The notes: generated by a model from the sequence alone, not told the origin. A stretch of DNA of 64,000 bases from Agrypnia vestita (GCA_016648135.1 JADDOH010011231.1:58550-122549); one strand, 5' to 3'. Shown: positions 1-11,283, counted from the first letter of the stretch. A program made the numbers and translations.

Positions 1-1152
1 CCGGCAGACCTTCGAATATCACGCTTTCGCTTGTAACCCTTGTACCTACTGTATTCTTTATAACTTTTACTTTTGCAATTCAATAAATTCTGTAAAACCA
101 TCAACACCGCGTCAACTCATCCTAAACCGGAGGCCTCATCCACCTCCACAGTGCCATAAAGAGAATTGAAAAATTAGAAGATCTTCTATTCTTTATCTCT
201 ACTAATTTTATTTAATTTTACGTGTTTCGTTTGACCGCCGCGATCACGTTACACGTACGCTAAACTAGTCCCAAGAAATAATCACCCTGTGTGTAGAATG
301 CAGGGCAACGATATCATCTGAATGAGGCGTTGGTAGTTTATGGCGTTGTGTATGTTATGCTCGGGCGGGCGCTGTGATCTTAGTTATAAATTGCAAGTGC
401 AGAACTGGGCCGTAAGTCGCCGGCCCAGTTGCAGACTCGCGGCGTCTCCGATAACAACTGTTTTACGATGCATGCCCGGCGGCTGAAAATAAAACTTAAT
501 GCATCCATTTTAAAACAACAATAAAAACTTAGCAAATGTACCCGCCGGCGACCCACCACAATTTGCCGACAAAAAATAATTAGAGTCCGCGCAAACTAGA
601 TTTTTTTATACATGCATGATTTTAAAAATGATTTGTTTAATGTTTGGCGTAACAATAGGCCATCAGGCTTAATTACTGTAGTTCCAATGCAGCGCAAAAT
701 CACTATTCTTTTGTAGGAATTAAATATTTTAATCAACGGCCCACTATATTAAAAAGTAGTGAATATCCAAAATTGTTGTGTAATTCAATTTATCTTTAAC
801 TGAATATTCCATTATTATTTCATGTATATTTTTTGTACAGTCCATAGGTATATTCAATTTAATTCAACTAAAAATTTAAATTGTACTTGTATTATGTCTG
901 TTATAGACTTAATTTTGACTATATTACACTGTTAACGAACTCCTTCCCTAAACATCCCTCTCTAGACATCCCGTAAAAGATTTATTGTTATAACTATAAT
1001 ATTATGTTTAATCTTTTTAAAATATAATACTGTAATTAACCAATATCAAATTGATGTCGGTGCTGTAGTATATTTACTACTGTATGATGTTGGTAAAAAA
1101 TATTGGTACTGTAGTACTGTACTGTATTGAAGTACTGTACTCAATATTGTAG
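1..1152. other. Non-coding stretch with GC-richer island and a perfect hairpin
   Basis: No gene is visible. Bases 230-600 are richer in G+C than the surroundings and free of any repeat seen elsewhere in the window. A perfect 8-bp inverted repeat, CTGGGCCG and CGGCCCAG with an 8-nt loop, lies at 405-428. The island could be a conserved regulatory element, but nothing in the sequence assigns a target gene. Beyond about 600 the DNA is A/T-rich without recognised structure. Confidence 0.4.
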
Positions 1153-1343
1153 TAGCTTGTCGGTGTAGTGGTCCTGACGCTCGCCTAGTAATCTGGTGAT
1201 CGGTGGTTTGAGCCCCATTCCAGGTCACCAGCAAGTTTTTAGTCATATTTTTAAGCACAAGCGTTTAGTTAAGTTTGAAAATAGTAAGAATATTTATGCG
1301 ACATGCATTCCGTGTTCGTATCTCCATTAAAAAAAAAAAAAAA
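1153..1343 (+). mobile_element. SINE-A copy 1 (tRNA-derived head, conserved tail, poly-A)
   Basis: A tRNA-like head at about 1158-1234 has an A-box-like stretch (GGTGTAGTGGTC) and a B-box-like GGTTTGAGCCC at 1205-1215. It is followed by a roughly 90-bp tail (GCACAAGCGTTTAG..., then a stretch ending in a purine-poor motif before poly-A) that recurs at 17713-17890 and 57088-57248. An A tract of about 15 closes the copy. Internal pol III boxes, a shared unrelated tail and the terminal A run are the defining features of a tRNA-derived SINE. The family name is mine. Confidence 0.8.
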
Positions 1344-1565
1344 CATCGTAGACATACCCACAATTGAGAAAATCACATGGCTTTATTTTGAATGTGAGTA
1401 TATTATCATCATCTACGACTTTTGTTTGAAAATGATAGAACGGTGGATGCATAATGATACCCTGTACCTTTGAACGTGATTTGTAATTGTCTAAACATGT
1501 ATCTTTGAAATTTTTAAATTGTCTTAACTTTACCTTTTAATTAAGCTTTAAGCTTTGAAAGAGAA

Positions 1566-1950
1566 TTTGTTTATAGACTGGATGACATTCGACTCACTAA
1601 GATCCATTAAATAGGGAATTTGGGTGTCATGCTAGACTCCAAGATCACTTTTAGAAACCACTTTGATTATATCATAAATAAAGCGTATAATATGTTGGAA
1701 TTTATAACAAGAATTACTAACGACTTTAAATATCCTCAGTGTAAAAATTCTCGAATCGAAAGAGTGCAGAAAAAGTTTCTACATATTTTGTTCTACAAAT
1801 ACATGGTCAATACAGTAATCTTCGCAGCAACGAGAATTGTCTTACCTTTTATCATAATTCACAAACTTAAGTCTCGACGTAAAATATACGATTTTATTGC
1901 GCTACATTAGATTCTCAGATGAGCTATTGATTCTCTTTCTTTATCTATAC
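1566..1950 (+). pseudogene. Non-LTR retrotransposon RT remnant (jockey/CR1-like C-terminal part)
   Basis: An open frame at 1620-1910 reads LGVMLDSKITFRNH, the block just after the RT catalytic core in jockey/CR1-type LINEs. After a gap that suggests an internal deletion comes RIERVQKKFL and LKSRRKIYDF. The homology starts upstream of the first Met (about 1570, YRLDDIRLTKIH, interrupted by a stop) and continues past the stop at 1910, because the next codons match HKILSEAIYSLS in the fragment at 22862-23165. It is 5'-truncated and dead. The clade is not certain. Confidence 0.72.
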
Positions 1951-2339
1951 TTATATATAAAGAGGTAAAGTTTGAAAGTTTGGATGTAGGAGGTAATCTC
2001 AGAAACTACTCATCCGATTTCAAAAATTCTTTCACCAATATTTGAAATGGACCTTTAAAGCGGATAAACGTTATATATTTTTCCGTTAAAATAAAATGGT
2101 TTTTCGTGGTGAACTACTTTATAACTAAAATCGTCGAAAAAATGGTCGAGCGATGCGTTTTTTACGAACGCTGCCTTAACGGTAAGAGATATTTTAATAC
2201 TTTCTAAAATAAGTTGTAGAAATCAAAAAAAAAAACACGACGGCTTGTATCTTTGTGCTAAGGTTACTACAAAAATTGATGAAATATGACCAAAAGCGGC
2301 TAAAAATATACGCGTGCGAAGCTGCGCCGGTGTAGTTAG
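1944..2339 (+). mobile_element. Helitron-like non-autonomous element (decayed)
   Basis: It starts with TCTATACTTATATATAAAG after an A and ends GCGAAGCTGCGCCGG...TTAG before a T. That matches the 5'-TC...CTRR-3' layout with A/T target seen in Helitrons, with one substitution in the terminal CTAG. A weak GC-rich hairpin precedes the 3' end. The phrase around 1985-2035 (AATCTCAGAAACTACTCATC, then a pyrimidine-rich stretch) resembles 5' regions of insect Helitrons as I remember them. An RTE 3' UTR is the alternative reading. It has no coding capacity. Confidence 0.5.
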
Positions 2340-2665
2340 TCTGAAACCCCGTACACGAAACCCGAAGTTCTCATTCTAATAATGTTGGTTGTTCTCCTCC
2401 CATTACAAGAATATGTCGTACATGCTATGTATACATTGTTCTGACCTGAACTGCTGATTATCTTGCAGATATCCTATTATAACTCCCACACAACATCCAT
2501 TTTCTAGACTAATAATTATTATAAATTATTAATTATAACGGATGATGAGAGGAACATGCTCCTCTAAAAAATATAGTAATATAACTCAACGTGTGTGCTC
2601 TGAAAGAATATTTGAAAATGCAGTTGCATTAATGAATTATAGAGAAGACACCATTGCGTTCTATA

Positions 2666-3183
2666 CAGGGTTATTTGGAAAACATTAATAACCTCGCAAG
2701 ACTTTATACCTGCCTTGATTATGAGTCGAAAATGTTCAAGCTATCATAACCTAATATCAATAGTTATGGAGATATGCGACACCAAAGTTTGCATTTTTTT
2801 TCAATATTTCTGAAATTTTTCGTAAAACGTTGGACTACCATTACAGTGTCACATATCGATTACGAAAAATTCATTGGTTTCAATATAAGTAAAATAAAAT
2901 GATGAAAACCCTGAAAAAAATTCAATTGGAATGTTTTCCAATTGGAATTCGAAGGTTTTTATATTTTATTTGACTTGTGTTAAAAGGAATGAATTTTTCG
3001 TATTTGATATAAGTTACAGTAATGATAGTCCAACGTTTTACAAAAAATAAGTCAGAAATATTGAAAAAAAAATGCAAACTTTGATGTCGCATATCTCCAT
3101 AACTATAGTTTGAACATTTTCGACTCATAATCAAGGCAGGAATACAGTCCTGCGAGGTTATTAATGTTTTCCAAATAACCCTG
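2666..3183. mobile_element. 518-bp palindromic foldback/MITE element, family F
   Basis: The element is almost entirely an inverted repeat. It begins CAGGGTTATTTGGAAAACAT and ends with the complement, and the arms of about 250 bp match across nearly their full length with scattered differences. The short open frame at 2922-3134 lies wholly inside the right arm and is an accident of the repeat. Immediate flanks (TTCTATA and CACAGTT) show no clear target duplication, so the superfamily is open. A decayed half copy lies at 20735-20905. Confidence 0.82.
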
Positions 3184-3785
3184 CACAGTTAATTTGTTTT
3201 CTTTTTTCTGTTGATGTTTACATTTCTCTTATTTAAGAGTTAACGACAGTGAGTGAAAAGGACAGCGCTACTAAAGAATAAAAAAACACTACCAACCAAA
3301 GCATCCGCCCACATTTAAGCACTTAGTAATAATCCTGCGGTCTTACTCACGTCATTAAGTATTCTTTCGAAATTTAGATGCAAAAGGTTGTGTACGCTGC
3401 CGCCGCTAGGGTGTAGCGGCTACCGGGTGTTCAGTCGCTCCCGGGCGCTTTATCACGCGCCCCAGAGGTGACGCGCGGCGATACGAAAAGTAATGGAAAT
3501 TGTTTCGGAAAATGTAATGAGGCAAGTTTGCCATTATCGCAATTTCCATTGTAATGATAATGGCCGTCTAGCGGGAACTTTTACGGAAAATAATAATAAA
3601 GAATTACACAACCCGCCGCCGCGGCGTGGGGCCCAATAATTGAGACGTTGCTTTTCCGCGCAAGTTTGGTTTTGAAATGCTGCCTTATTTTAATGATTTT
3701 TTTGACCATATACTAATTAATTAGCTATGTTTTGACAACATAATTACTGGACTTCATCCACAGAGGGATAATTGAAAAGTACGAT
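3184..3785. other. Gene-free stretch with GC-rich island 3380-3680
   Basis: No gene or repeat is recognised. Bases 3380-3680 stand out by base composition (GCCGCCGC, GCGCGGCG, CCGCCGCCGCGGCGTGGGGC) and by AATGGAAATTG-type palindromic spacing at 3492-3550. Such repeat-free GC islands in A/T-rich insect DNA often prove to be conserved non-coding elements, but that is inference only. Confidence 0.35.
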
Positions 3786-3893
3786 AAATTATAGAATATA
3801 AATAACAGAGACGGAATGATTTTATTGGATGGCTCGGGGCTTACGACCCGTATAAGATCAATTTACATAATGCAAAGTTAACCAATTCCATCG
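3786..3893 (+). repeat. Dispersed repeat family J, copy 1
   Basis: This shares with 23810-23960, 48396-48554 and 58899-59047 the order: ATTATAGA..., a GACG/ACGAAGC block, GGGCTTACGACC, TATAAGATCA or GAGCTGGCTTAAG, a TACAYAATGCAA core, then ACCAATTCCAT. All four copies lie on the same strand. It is the most diverged copy of the four. No reading frame or pol III box is seen, so the class (LINE 3' UTR, SINE tail or MITE) is unknown. Confidence 0.6.
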
Positions 3894-5053
3894 TAGGGAC
3901 AAATATGCCTTTAACATAGTAAAAAAACACTTTTATAAAAAACTAGCTGTAACCTGTTATAAATGACTATACTTTTGCATGTAGAAATTTACTTATTAAT
4001 AGCCGACACCCATGAAATAGTAATAACGACTTTTATTAAAATTTTTTTTTTTTATATTTCCCCACAAAAAAACATCCATACATTATCTAATTTTTGAAAT
4101 TTGTATACATATGTACACGTATACGGTTTTCTTTCATATATTCAAATGAACTATACTATAGGCCTATACTATAGGATGTAATATATATAGTGCTATCCAT
4201 GACATGGTTTACATAGAATTCACATCTGTTAGCGATACTTAAAGTGGTTCTATTAAGGAATGTTTTTTTGATGAAACGTAACTTCCTATCCGATTGCTAA
4301 TCTCATTCACACAATTATTAATATTACTATGATTTCAAAATTGTTATTCAATATAATGAAAATATTGACTTTATGCTTTTTTAATAAAATATTCTGAATA
4401 AGATTATTTAAATATTTCAATGTGATATTAATGAGGTGTATGAAGAAAATAAGGATAACTATATATTAAATAATGTCCCTCACTAACGTTATCAAGATGC
4501 TACGCTACTCTCACAACCTACAAGCATACAGATTTTACTGTCTTAGCCTCAACCGGTGACTGAAATACATATAATAAAAGTACGTCATTTTGATGGGTCA
4601 AAATATAAAACTAAAATGATTAATATTAAATATCAAGAGACAATGTCATTCGCAGTATGGCTGTAATATGAGTAGATGGGATATATTATATATTATTATA
4701 TAATATTATTAAAATATTGTAAATGTATGTATTCTACCTAAATACGAGCATATGCAATCGATCTAGTATAAAAACAAAAAAAAATATTACCTATCCATAC
4801 ACAACAAAAATTTTCGAGTAATTTATATAAATCGAGGTATTTTTTGTTTCTTTCTTATTTCCTTTGGCATTTCATTGAAAATCTTCATTACATTGTGCAA
4901 TATAGCTTTTTGAGATTTCGACTTCATCGTGAATGAAAGTCTTATTGTACTTCTTTCTTTGGTAAAATATCATATTGAGGTGCATTAAATTTCCTATTAA
5001 ATTCTGCCGATATGTATTTTCAGTAAGGATTTTAAAAGTTTACATAAAAATAT
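3894..5053. other. A/T-rich stretch without recognised features
   Basis: No gene is seen. An ACTAGCTGTAACC phrase near 3948 resembles a Helitron terminus (CTAG plus GC hairpin) but lacks the hairpin. A short duplicated CTATACTATAGG occurs at about 4151-4175. The remainder is low-complexity A/T-rich DNA. Confidence 0.4.
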
Positions 5054-5665
5054 TGTCACGTGTCGTGGCTGCATGAGGAATTAGTGAAAACGCTGGTATG
5101 CAATAACGGATTTATTGAATACTGAATAATTAATTATTCTAACGTACAAAGTCACTTATCACAATTATATGTAACGCTAATATTGAATTAAACTGTTACG
5201 CAAAATTTATCATACGCACGCAAAATAGACACTTTATATTCGCTTTAACATTTTATTCATTCTTCACTAGAATGTTCGATCCAATTTCCGCATATATTTA
5301 TTTCGCTTTGGTTTATTTCGCTACGTAAGAACTTTCCAGAATATCGCTGTCAAATTACCGCTCGCTTGGCCAGCCTGACCCGCAGCTCGAGACTGCCTTC
5401 GCCTTGTTATAGCCTGTCAAACGCGCGCGCCCAAAAACAACTCCTTTTTCCAGTGTGCCGTATTTATATTGGCTAATGCTGTTATTTAGACGTTACTTTT
5501 ATTATTATTATTTACTCGCAAGTTCTCGTAATTTCCAGGTGTTCCTGGAAAGTTGCAGACGACTCTCGAAGGTTGGAGGTGATTCTAGCCCCTTCGGTAG
5601 TATTGTGCCAACTTCAAACATCTGTTACTTTACAGAAGTGCGTGATACTTTTTAGCCTCGTTACG
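5054..5665 (-). mobile_element. Solo LTR-like repeat, family D copy 1
   Basis: On the minus strand it runs from CGTAACGAGGC... to ...CCACGACACGTGACA. It matches 22757-23643 along its length. Consistent with an LTR read on the minus strand are a TATAAATA box at 5461-5468, a polyadenylation-like AATAAATCC at about 5108-5116, and TGT/ACA-type ends (the left end here mutated to ACG). ATAT on both sides is a possible 4-bp target duplication. No primer-binding site or polypurine tract adjoins, so it looks like a solo LTR. The superfamily (gypsy or Pao) is not determined. Confidence 0.62.
5329..5341. promoter_or_regulatory. Three-unit heat-shock-element-like site in LTR copy 1
   Basis: GAA, TTC, GAA units sit at 5329, 5334 and 5339 with exact 5-bp spacing, which is the consensus recognised by heat shock factor trimers. 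The site lies downstream of the minus-strand TATA box, in the presumed R/U5 part of the LTR. On its own a three-unit site can occur by chance. It gains weight from similar arrays in LTR copy 2 and in other elements of this window. Confidence 0.4.
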
Positions 5666-6654
5666 ATATTGTAATATATTATACATTTTAAAGTCTTCAT
5701 ATTGAGTTCATTAAAAAATTAACTGATCAGTGTATCCGTATTTCTTCTCAATATCATCACAGTATCGTGGCTGGGGGAGGCCGATAAAACACTTAAAACT
5801 ATTTAAACATTACTTATTACACAAAGACACTAGACATAAATTTTATCAGGGCACTGATCTTAATTTCACACTAATTGTTTTAGAATATTTCAAACGCCTG
5901 TTTGGTACTTTCTAATTTATTGTCTTTTATTTACTCTGCATACTCGCATAGATTGCCTTTCTGTCGCGCTGTCAAATAACAATAATTTTCAGCGCGCGCA
6001 TCTGCCTGCCTTTTATACAAAACGTTGATTTCGTGATGCCTCAAGAACGTTGTACTAGTTTTCCGTAGCCCAGTTGATTCTAGATTCATGTAAACCGTTC
6101 CAGAGACTTTGATATTGCGCAGTTAGATTCTTGTGGCAAAATTGTTCTTATAGATTTATTTTTCTTCACTAGCGAAAAATAAATTAATATTGTTGTTCTA
6201 TATTTAAAATAATGGACTGCTGTAAACAATGAACTGCTATAAATAAGTATACAGTACAACAATGTTCTACTAAAAAACTAAATTCATAACAATAATTAAA
6301 TATTTATAACAAAAAATAATCAAGCTTTACTACCGTTGCCTTACTCGTTCATTGACAATTTCCGAGAGGTATTCAAACAGGCCAAAGCCAATATTTGTGA
6401 TTCGAATAAAGAAATAATATTGTGTGATTTTCGAAAATTTTTGATAATTTTGGGATTATTCTTTTTTTAAAACTGTTTAATTGTTGAATTTATTAAATAT
6501 TACAAAATATTTACCCCTTAATTGACTTAATTATTTAAAAATGAGAAAAGAAATTGAAGATAACAATAAAAAATCATCGTAACATATTTGTGTGATATTG
6601 ATAATTTTTATGCAATGAGTATACTTAAATATTGTGTATTATTACTTTAATATC
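5666..6654. other. A/T-rich stretch without recognised features
   Basis: Short open frames here (for example 5730-5915) have no recognisable motif and no support from composition. I see no repeat shared with the rest of the window. Confidence 0.4.
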
Positions 6655-6671
6655 CCAATTATAATTTCGTT

Positions 6672-6705
<34 letters not shown>

Positions 6706-6745
6706 CAGTTCCCGTAACTTCGTGTAATGTTTGCAACATCTTTAA
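6655..6745 (+). repeat. Family L: tetranucleotide-cored dispersed repeat
   Basis: A (TCTG/TCCG)n core of about 45 bp is flanked by AATTTCGTTG on the left and CCCGTAACTTCGTG on the right. The same flanks plus core recur at 21025-21115 (minus) and 40725-40790 (plus). Shorter or weaker relatives are at 7525-7570, 39790-39830 and 61005-61050. Because the non-repetitive flanks are shared, this is a dispersed element carrying a microsatellite rather than an independent microsatellite. Confidence 0.6.
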
Positions 6746-8164
6746 AGTATTTTTTTTTATTATGTTTCCTTTTTTCTTAAAAAAACAAAAAAATATATAC
6801 GTAAAAAAATTACGTAATTTAAAAAAAAAAATTAACATAAAAAATGCGTTTTTAACGTAATCATTTTATTTCATTTACTTACGTAAATTTTTTTTCATTC
6901 TTTTTTTCTTTAAATCTAGTATTCTACTAGTTTTCAAATATTGCCTTATCCAACATAGTACTTGGTGTTAAACATCTGTGAATCTTTGAAATTGGTTTAT
7001 GCAATGTACATTGTGCTCTAACATTATAATGATTGAAACGGCTAAGATTCCTAAATTTAATAAATAAATGAAAAATACATGAATAAGATCACACTTCAAA
7101 GCATAAATTTACTACTATGAATACATCTTACAGGTAAGTTAAAATTTATAATAATGTATTTTGACGGAGACACTAGAATTGCTATATCTCACCAGCTTTT
7201 AGGCCTTTTCAATTTTGTAAAAATATAGCAACTTTGGTGCGTGATCCCCGTGGAAAGGATGACTATTTCGTAAATAATGTAATTATTGCTGAATATAGAA
7301 AGATGATGGATATTGAAAAGCTATGATGCAGCGTCAAAGTACTCAAAGGTTCCCTTCTATAGAGAGACAGCACAAAACAGAGCTCACTGGAGGAAAACTG
7401 TTAAAAAAGAAGACTCATAAGGGATTGCAGAGTAAATGGTGGTGATAAAACAAGTTTTATTTATTTTTAATTATAAATATTTTAATGCAAAGCGATATTT
7501 AAACAAATAAGATTAATCAAACATAATAATTTCGCTGTCTGTCTTTCCCGTTCATTGAACCCGAAGGCGACAATGATAGCGATATTGCTATCGCCGAGCC
7601 TGCATTACCCGTCAAAAATACAGTACTTACATGTAGGACCTAGCAAAGACGCGAACCATTTCATGTTCCACCCTGCACAATCGCGAGAGTTTACAGTTAC
7701 CATCAACTGTCGGCAGGGGAAATATTAAAAAAAGTGTTCAAATATTTAGATAAAAATCGTTATACCTGCTATTTCATGGGTGTCCGTTAAAAATAAGTTA
7801 ATACTTATTCTTTAGGAACCGGCTTCTAAAAGTAACGTCATTTAGAGAAATACAAGGGAAAATGTTATATTTCAAAAATATTTTGTCACTACCGGTTCCG
7901 ATGTCGAAATACAAGTACACAAATATTGGTATCACAGTACTCTGATGAATTCGATTTGGGTTTGGATACGAATCAGTATATTTGTAATATATGGGTTCAG
8001 GTTGGTATTTTATGTATTTAATCGTTTCCAATCGTGTTTTCCAATCATTTTATTGAAAGGTACCAAAGTTTTAATAAAAATACAGGAGTCAAAATTCTCT
8101 AAATTGACAATAAAGAAAAACGATTGGAGGCCGCAGGAATTGACAAATCACTTAGCTATTTCAT
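6746..8164. other. A/T-rich stretch without recognised genes
   Basis: A weak family-L core occurs at 7525-7570 (TTTCGCTGTCTGTC). The overlapping frames on both strands at 7798-8199 are short, lack motifs and oppose each other, so I give them no coding value. The sequence abuts the A-rich 3' end of the antisense LINE that starts at 8165. Confidence 0.4.
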
Positions 8165-9060
8165 TTCTTAATATTTTTTTTTCTCTTCATTTATTTTAGT
8201 GTTTTTTTTAATCTTAATAATTTAGTTCCACACATAATGTTGTGTGGGCTAGTACATGATTTCACTTGGACATGTTGCATTCCATCTAATCATTTAAAAG
8301 TTTTTATAATATCATTTTTGCACTTCAGTTTAAACCTCCTTATATTCTCCATGTTTTCAATTAAATTTGGCAGGCAAACGAAGATTTTTAAACCTTTATA
8401 CATGATACAATTTCGTGAGGTGTTTTTCTTTTTCTTTGGTAGACTTATGTTGTCGCTGCCTCTTGAATTGTAGGAATGAAAATCCTTATTCATCTTAATC
8501 CTGTCGTCAAAGTATTTGGGTACTAATCCATGTTTAATTTTAAATATATGGACCATTACATTATATATTATTTTTTGATTTACAGTTTCCAGTTTCCAGT
8601 CCTAGGGCATTCAACATTTTTGTTATTTTAGTTCTCCTATTACACTTCAGTATTATGCGCATCGCTCTGTTTTGTACTATTTTTTGTTTCTTTAGCATTC
8701 CTTCATTGCTTTTAAATAATATACTGAAACAATAATCTATGTGCGGGAGAATCATAGTATTGTATATCAATAAACTTGTCTTTTTATTTATATGTCTTCT
8801 TATTCTTCCAAGTAAGGACACTTTTTTGCGATTTTCTTCAGTACAAATTCAGTATTTTTTGTAAATGTTAGTTTTGAATCTATTATTACATCTAGGTATT
8901 TTATACTGTCTATGATTTCTAATTTCTCATTTTCTAGTTTCACATTATATTTGGTTGTTCTTTTTTGCTTCCAATTATCATACATTATGTTTTTGAAACA
9001 TGTAATTGTTGTTGCATACAGTTTATTCCAATTTTTATTAATTTTTTTTTCTATCCTATT
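8165..9060 (-). pseudogene. Non-LTR retrotransposon 3' fragment (CR1/jockey-like), copy 1
   Basis: Three consecutive minus-strand frames (8985-8800, 8821-8561, 8556-8290) form one broken RT C-terminus. IKYLDVIIDSKLTFT marks the block following the catalytic palm, LIYNTMILPHIDYC and QNRAMRIILKCNRRTK belong to the thumb-like region, and HGLVPKYFDDRIKMN, SYNSRGSDNISLPK and MYKGLKIFVCLPN form the typical terminal block. Frameshifts near 8815 and 8560 break it. The minus-strand 3' end is A-rich (about 8165-8215). It is a 5'-truncated, inactive insertion. A second, more decayed copy lies at 40860-41420. Confidence 0.82.
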
Positions 9061-9419
9061 AAAACAATAAAGTACACAACTTATATAATTGTGTTATATG
9101 TACGTGACCTTCTATTTTGTCTCGAACAAATTTGGACCGAAAAATTTACATCTCAGTCACGGCGGATGAGCTTAATGGGAACGGGCACAAGGCGGCAATT
9201 TTTTTTTCAAAAAAATTTCCAACCAAATAATTGTTTGCCTTAATAAGTGCCAATAAACCATAAATTTCGGGCTCCCGAGATAGTGTAAGCCCTCAATAAT
9301 ATTGATTCAAGGTAGTCCTCTTTCCATTTAACATTCGAATTAGTGTGTGTAAGCCATGCGTACGAGGCACATTGTTTCGTTATGTTGGTGTGTATGTTTT
9401 ATGTTTATGTTTATGTTAA

Positions 9420-9645
9420 TTTATATAGCGCCGTTTTTGCGTGAGAGACGCTTCAAGGGCGCGTTACAGGTGCGACATCCCGAAAAAAAGAGTTTTTAGG
9501 CTCTTCTTGAAGAATTCCTGGTTCTCCATAGATTGCAACACTGGAGGAAGCTGATTCCACATATAACCATAAATACCAATGCAACGAAACAATGTGCGCG
9601 AACGCATGGTTTACACATACAAATTCGATTATCTTTCTTAAATGG
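9420..9645 (-). pseudogene. LINE C-terminal remnant (CR1/Rex-like)
   Basis: Reading the minus strand from about 9640, one frame gives RTLFRCIGIYGYMWNQLPP, then VLQSMENQEFFKKSLKTLFF and a stop near 9470. The pattern aromatic-GxxxWNxLPP followed by an FKKxLKTxLF helix is the usual end of CR1-type LINE ORF2 proteins. The fragment is too short to extend into the RT core. The plus-strand frame at 9533-9733 is its shadow. Confidence 0.6.
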
Positions 9646-9971
9646 AAAGAGGTCTACCTACATTTCTTCCCTAAATGGACTGGGAAAAGTGAAGTGCCTT
9701 CCGAGTAGATTCAATGGACAGGGAGGCGAATAACTCTCCGGGCTGAGGATTGATTGTATAGTTTTATAAGTGAAAATCGATATACCGCTTCCATTGTTTT
9801 CGATTAAGTTAAAAGTTTCCAAGCACTTATTGGCCTATAAAAGTTTCGATAAAAATTCTCATGTTTTGGTTGGTTTTCAATAAAGTTCAATAAAGTTGAA
9901 TATTCACCGACATATTCTTCAACTTGTGTTGTTTTATAATACTGAAATTAATAATTGAAATTTTTGCAATG

Positions 9972-10400
9972 CTATTTCTTCTTCTTTTTCTTCCTCTGCC
10001 TTTTTCCCTCCACTGTAGGCCTCTTCCATTTTTCTCCACTCGCGCTGTTTCTCCCCCTTCGCATCCAGGTTCTTTCTGCTTGCTGGACTATGTCAGACCG
10101 CCTTTTGGGAGGTCTTCCGACGCTTCTATTTTTGGTCCAGGGCCTCCACTGTAGGATTCTGGGTACCCATCTAGTATCTTCCTGTCGAGCCATATGTCCG
10201 GCCCACTGCCATTTTAATTTCGCAATACGGTTCATAATATCGGCAACTTTTGTTCGGTGTCTTATTTCTTCATTTCTGATTTTATCTCGAAAGCTCACGC
10301 CGAGTACCTGCCTTTCAATGGCCCGCTGTGTACACTTTAGTTTGTGTATGATTTTTTATGTAAGTGTTGCTGTTTCTGGTCATATGTCAACATCGGCAGG
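9972..10400 (-). pseudogene. RTE-like non-LTR retrotransposon C-terminal remnant
   Basis: The minus-strand frame 10298-9972 begins SFRDKIRNEEIRHRTKV and continues with KLKWQWAGHMARQEDTRW and SVGRPPKRRSDI, the widespread insect LINE ending (RDRIRNEEIRxRT...GHxARxxD...RRSVGRPP). The frame extends upstream of the first Met through CTQRAIERQVLGV at about 10345. After a frameshift it continues as TYDQKQQHLHK, matching the usual TYGAETW block. It ends in a basic run that is the A-rich tail being translated. The coding potential is broken. The opposite-strand frames (9924-10455) are shadows. Confidence 0.82.
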
Positions 10401-10654
10401 ATACGTATATCGAAAATTTTTATTTTCAAGCATTAGGTTTTTATTAGCATGTTAGATCAGTTTATTCATTTGGCAAAAAAATCTTTTTTAAGAATATTTA
10501 CTGTTTCCGAGGTAAGTTTGTGCAACTCGATAGAAAAATATATGGAAATAAAATAACTGTTTTGAAAATTTGGAAAATAAAAATATGAGCGAGTCTTACG
10601 TTAGTCGCACATGATGTGTTACTTCTTTTCTCAGTAACGCTGTTCTCAGTGACG

Positions 10655-10730
10655 ACACCTGATGACGAGAAGGACTGCTCTTCTCGAAACTATAGAACTG
10701 GTAAATAAATCTCAAGGAGTGCATTATAAA
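10655..10730 (+). repeat. TGATGA-stem-loop-GAAAC motif element (single arm)
   Basis: CCTGATGA is followed by a perfect 7-bp stem CGAGAAG/CTTCTCG with a 7-nt loop, and then by GAAAC overlapping the stem end. The same architecture with different stem sequences recurs at about 14700, 20155, 34335, 37806, 39497 and 58218. A SINE central domain or foldback-element arm are possible identities. No tRNA-like head is seen here. Confidence 0.5.
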
Positions 10731-10984
10731 GTTAAACTGAGTGTTAATTTTTTTAAATTGACTCAAAGATATTTATCAAAATTTTCCTAACAAAGGTGCA
10801 TATTCATTATTTTAATCAGTAATTTTTAATTAGTAAATTAGTAATTGAGATTCCTATACAAGCGAATTATTTAATACACGATGGTTACCGAAAACGAAAA
10901 ACGAGTTTGTTTGATGAAATAGACTTTTATGTGAGATATTTAATTTTCACCTGAAGCAAGTAAAAATGATATAACAACAAAAAA

Positions 10985-11283
10985 ACTATCCCATAAAAAA
11001 CAAGTTTTTATTATACTCCCTTTCTCATTTACTAGTTGAAACAGGTTTGGCGCTTACCCCACGCGTTAGGCTTGAGTCTGGCGACGCTACGAAAGGGAGT
11101 AATAAAAATTTTCAAAAATCCAAAAAAAAAAAAATTTGTTAAATCATTTTCATCGTCGCCACGAGTCTGCCTGCAAAATTTCAGCTCGATTGGATCAAGA
11201 AAAAAGGGTTAAAAATCGATCCAAAGTTTTTTCGACAGACAAGTAAGCAGACGCTACGAGTTAAAAGAAAGGGAGTAAAAAGG
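10985..11283 (+). mobile_element. TIR element family E, copy 1
   Basis: The ends are TACTCCCTTTCT and its complement AGAAAGGGAGTA. The left side AAGTTTTTATTATACTCCC recurs at 47260 and on the minus strand at 54900. The right half (CACGAGTCTGCC, TCAGCTCGATTG, AGCAGACGCTACGAGTTA) is shared by all three copies. An extra copy of the terminus, CTACGAAAGGGAGTAATAAA, lies inside at 11087-11106, suggesting rearrangement or a nested end. No transposase is encoded. The superfamily is unassigned. Confidence 0.7.

Noticed and set aside
2922..3134. Minus-strand open frame
   Set aside because: It lies wholly in one arm of the palindromic element, and the mirrored arm carries stops.
7798..8199. Overlapping open frames on both strands
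   Set aside because: No motif, low-complexity amino-acid composition, and mutual antisense overlap.
9924..10455. Plus-strand open frames of 76-166 codons
   Set aside because: They are antisense to the RTE-like LINE remnant at 9972-10400, whose protein motifs are on the minus strand.
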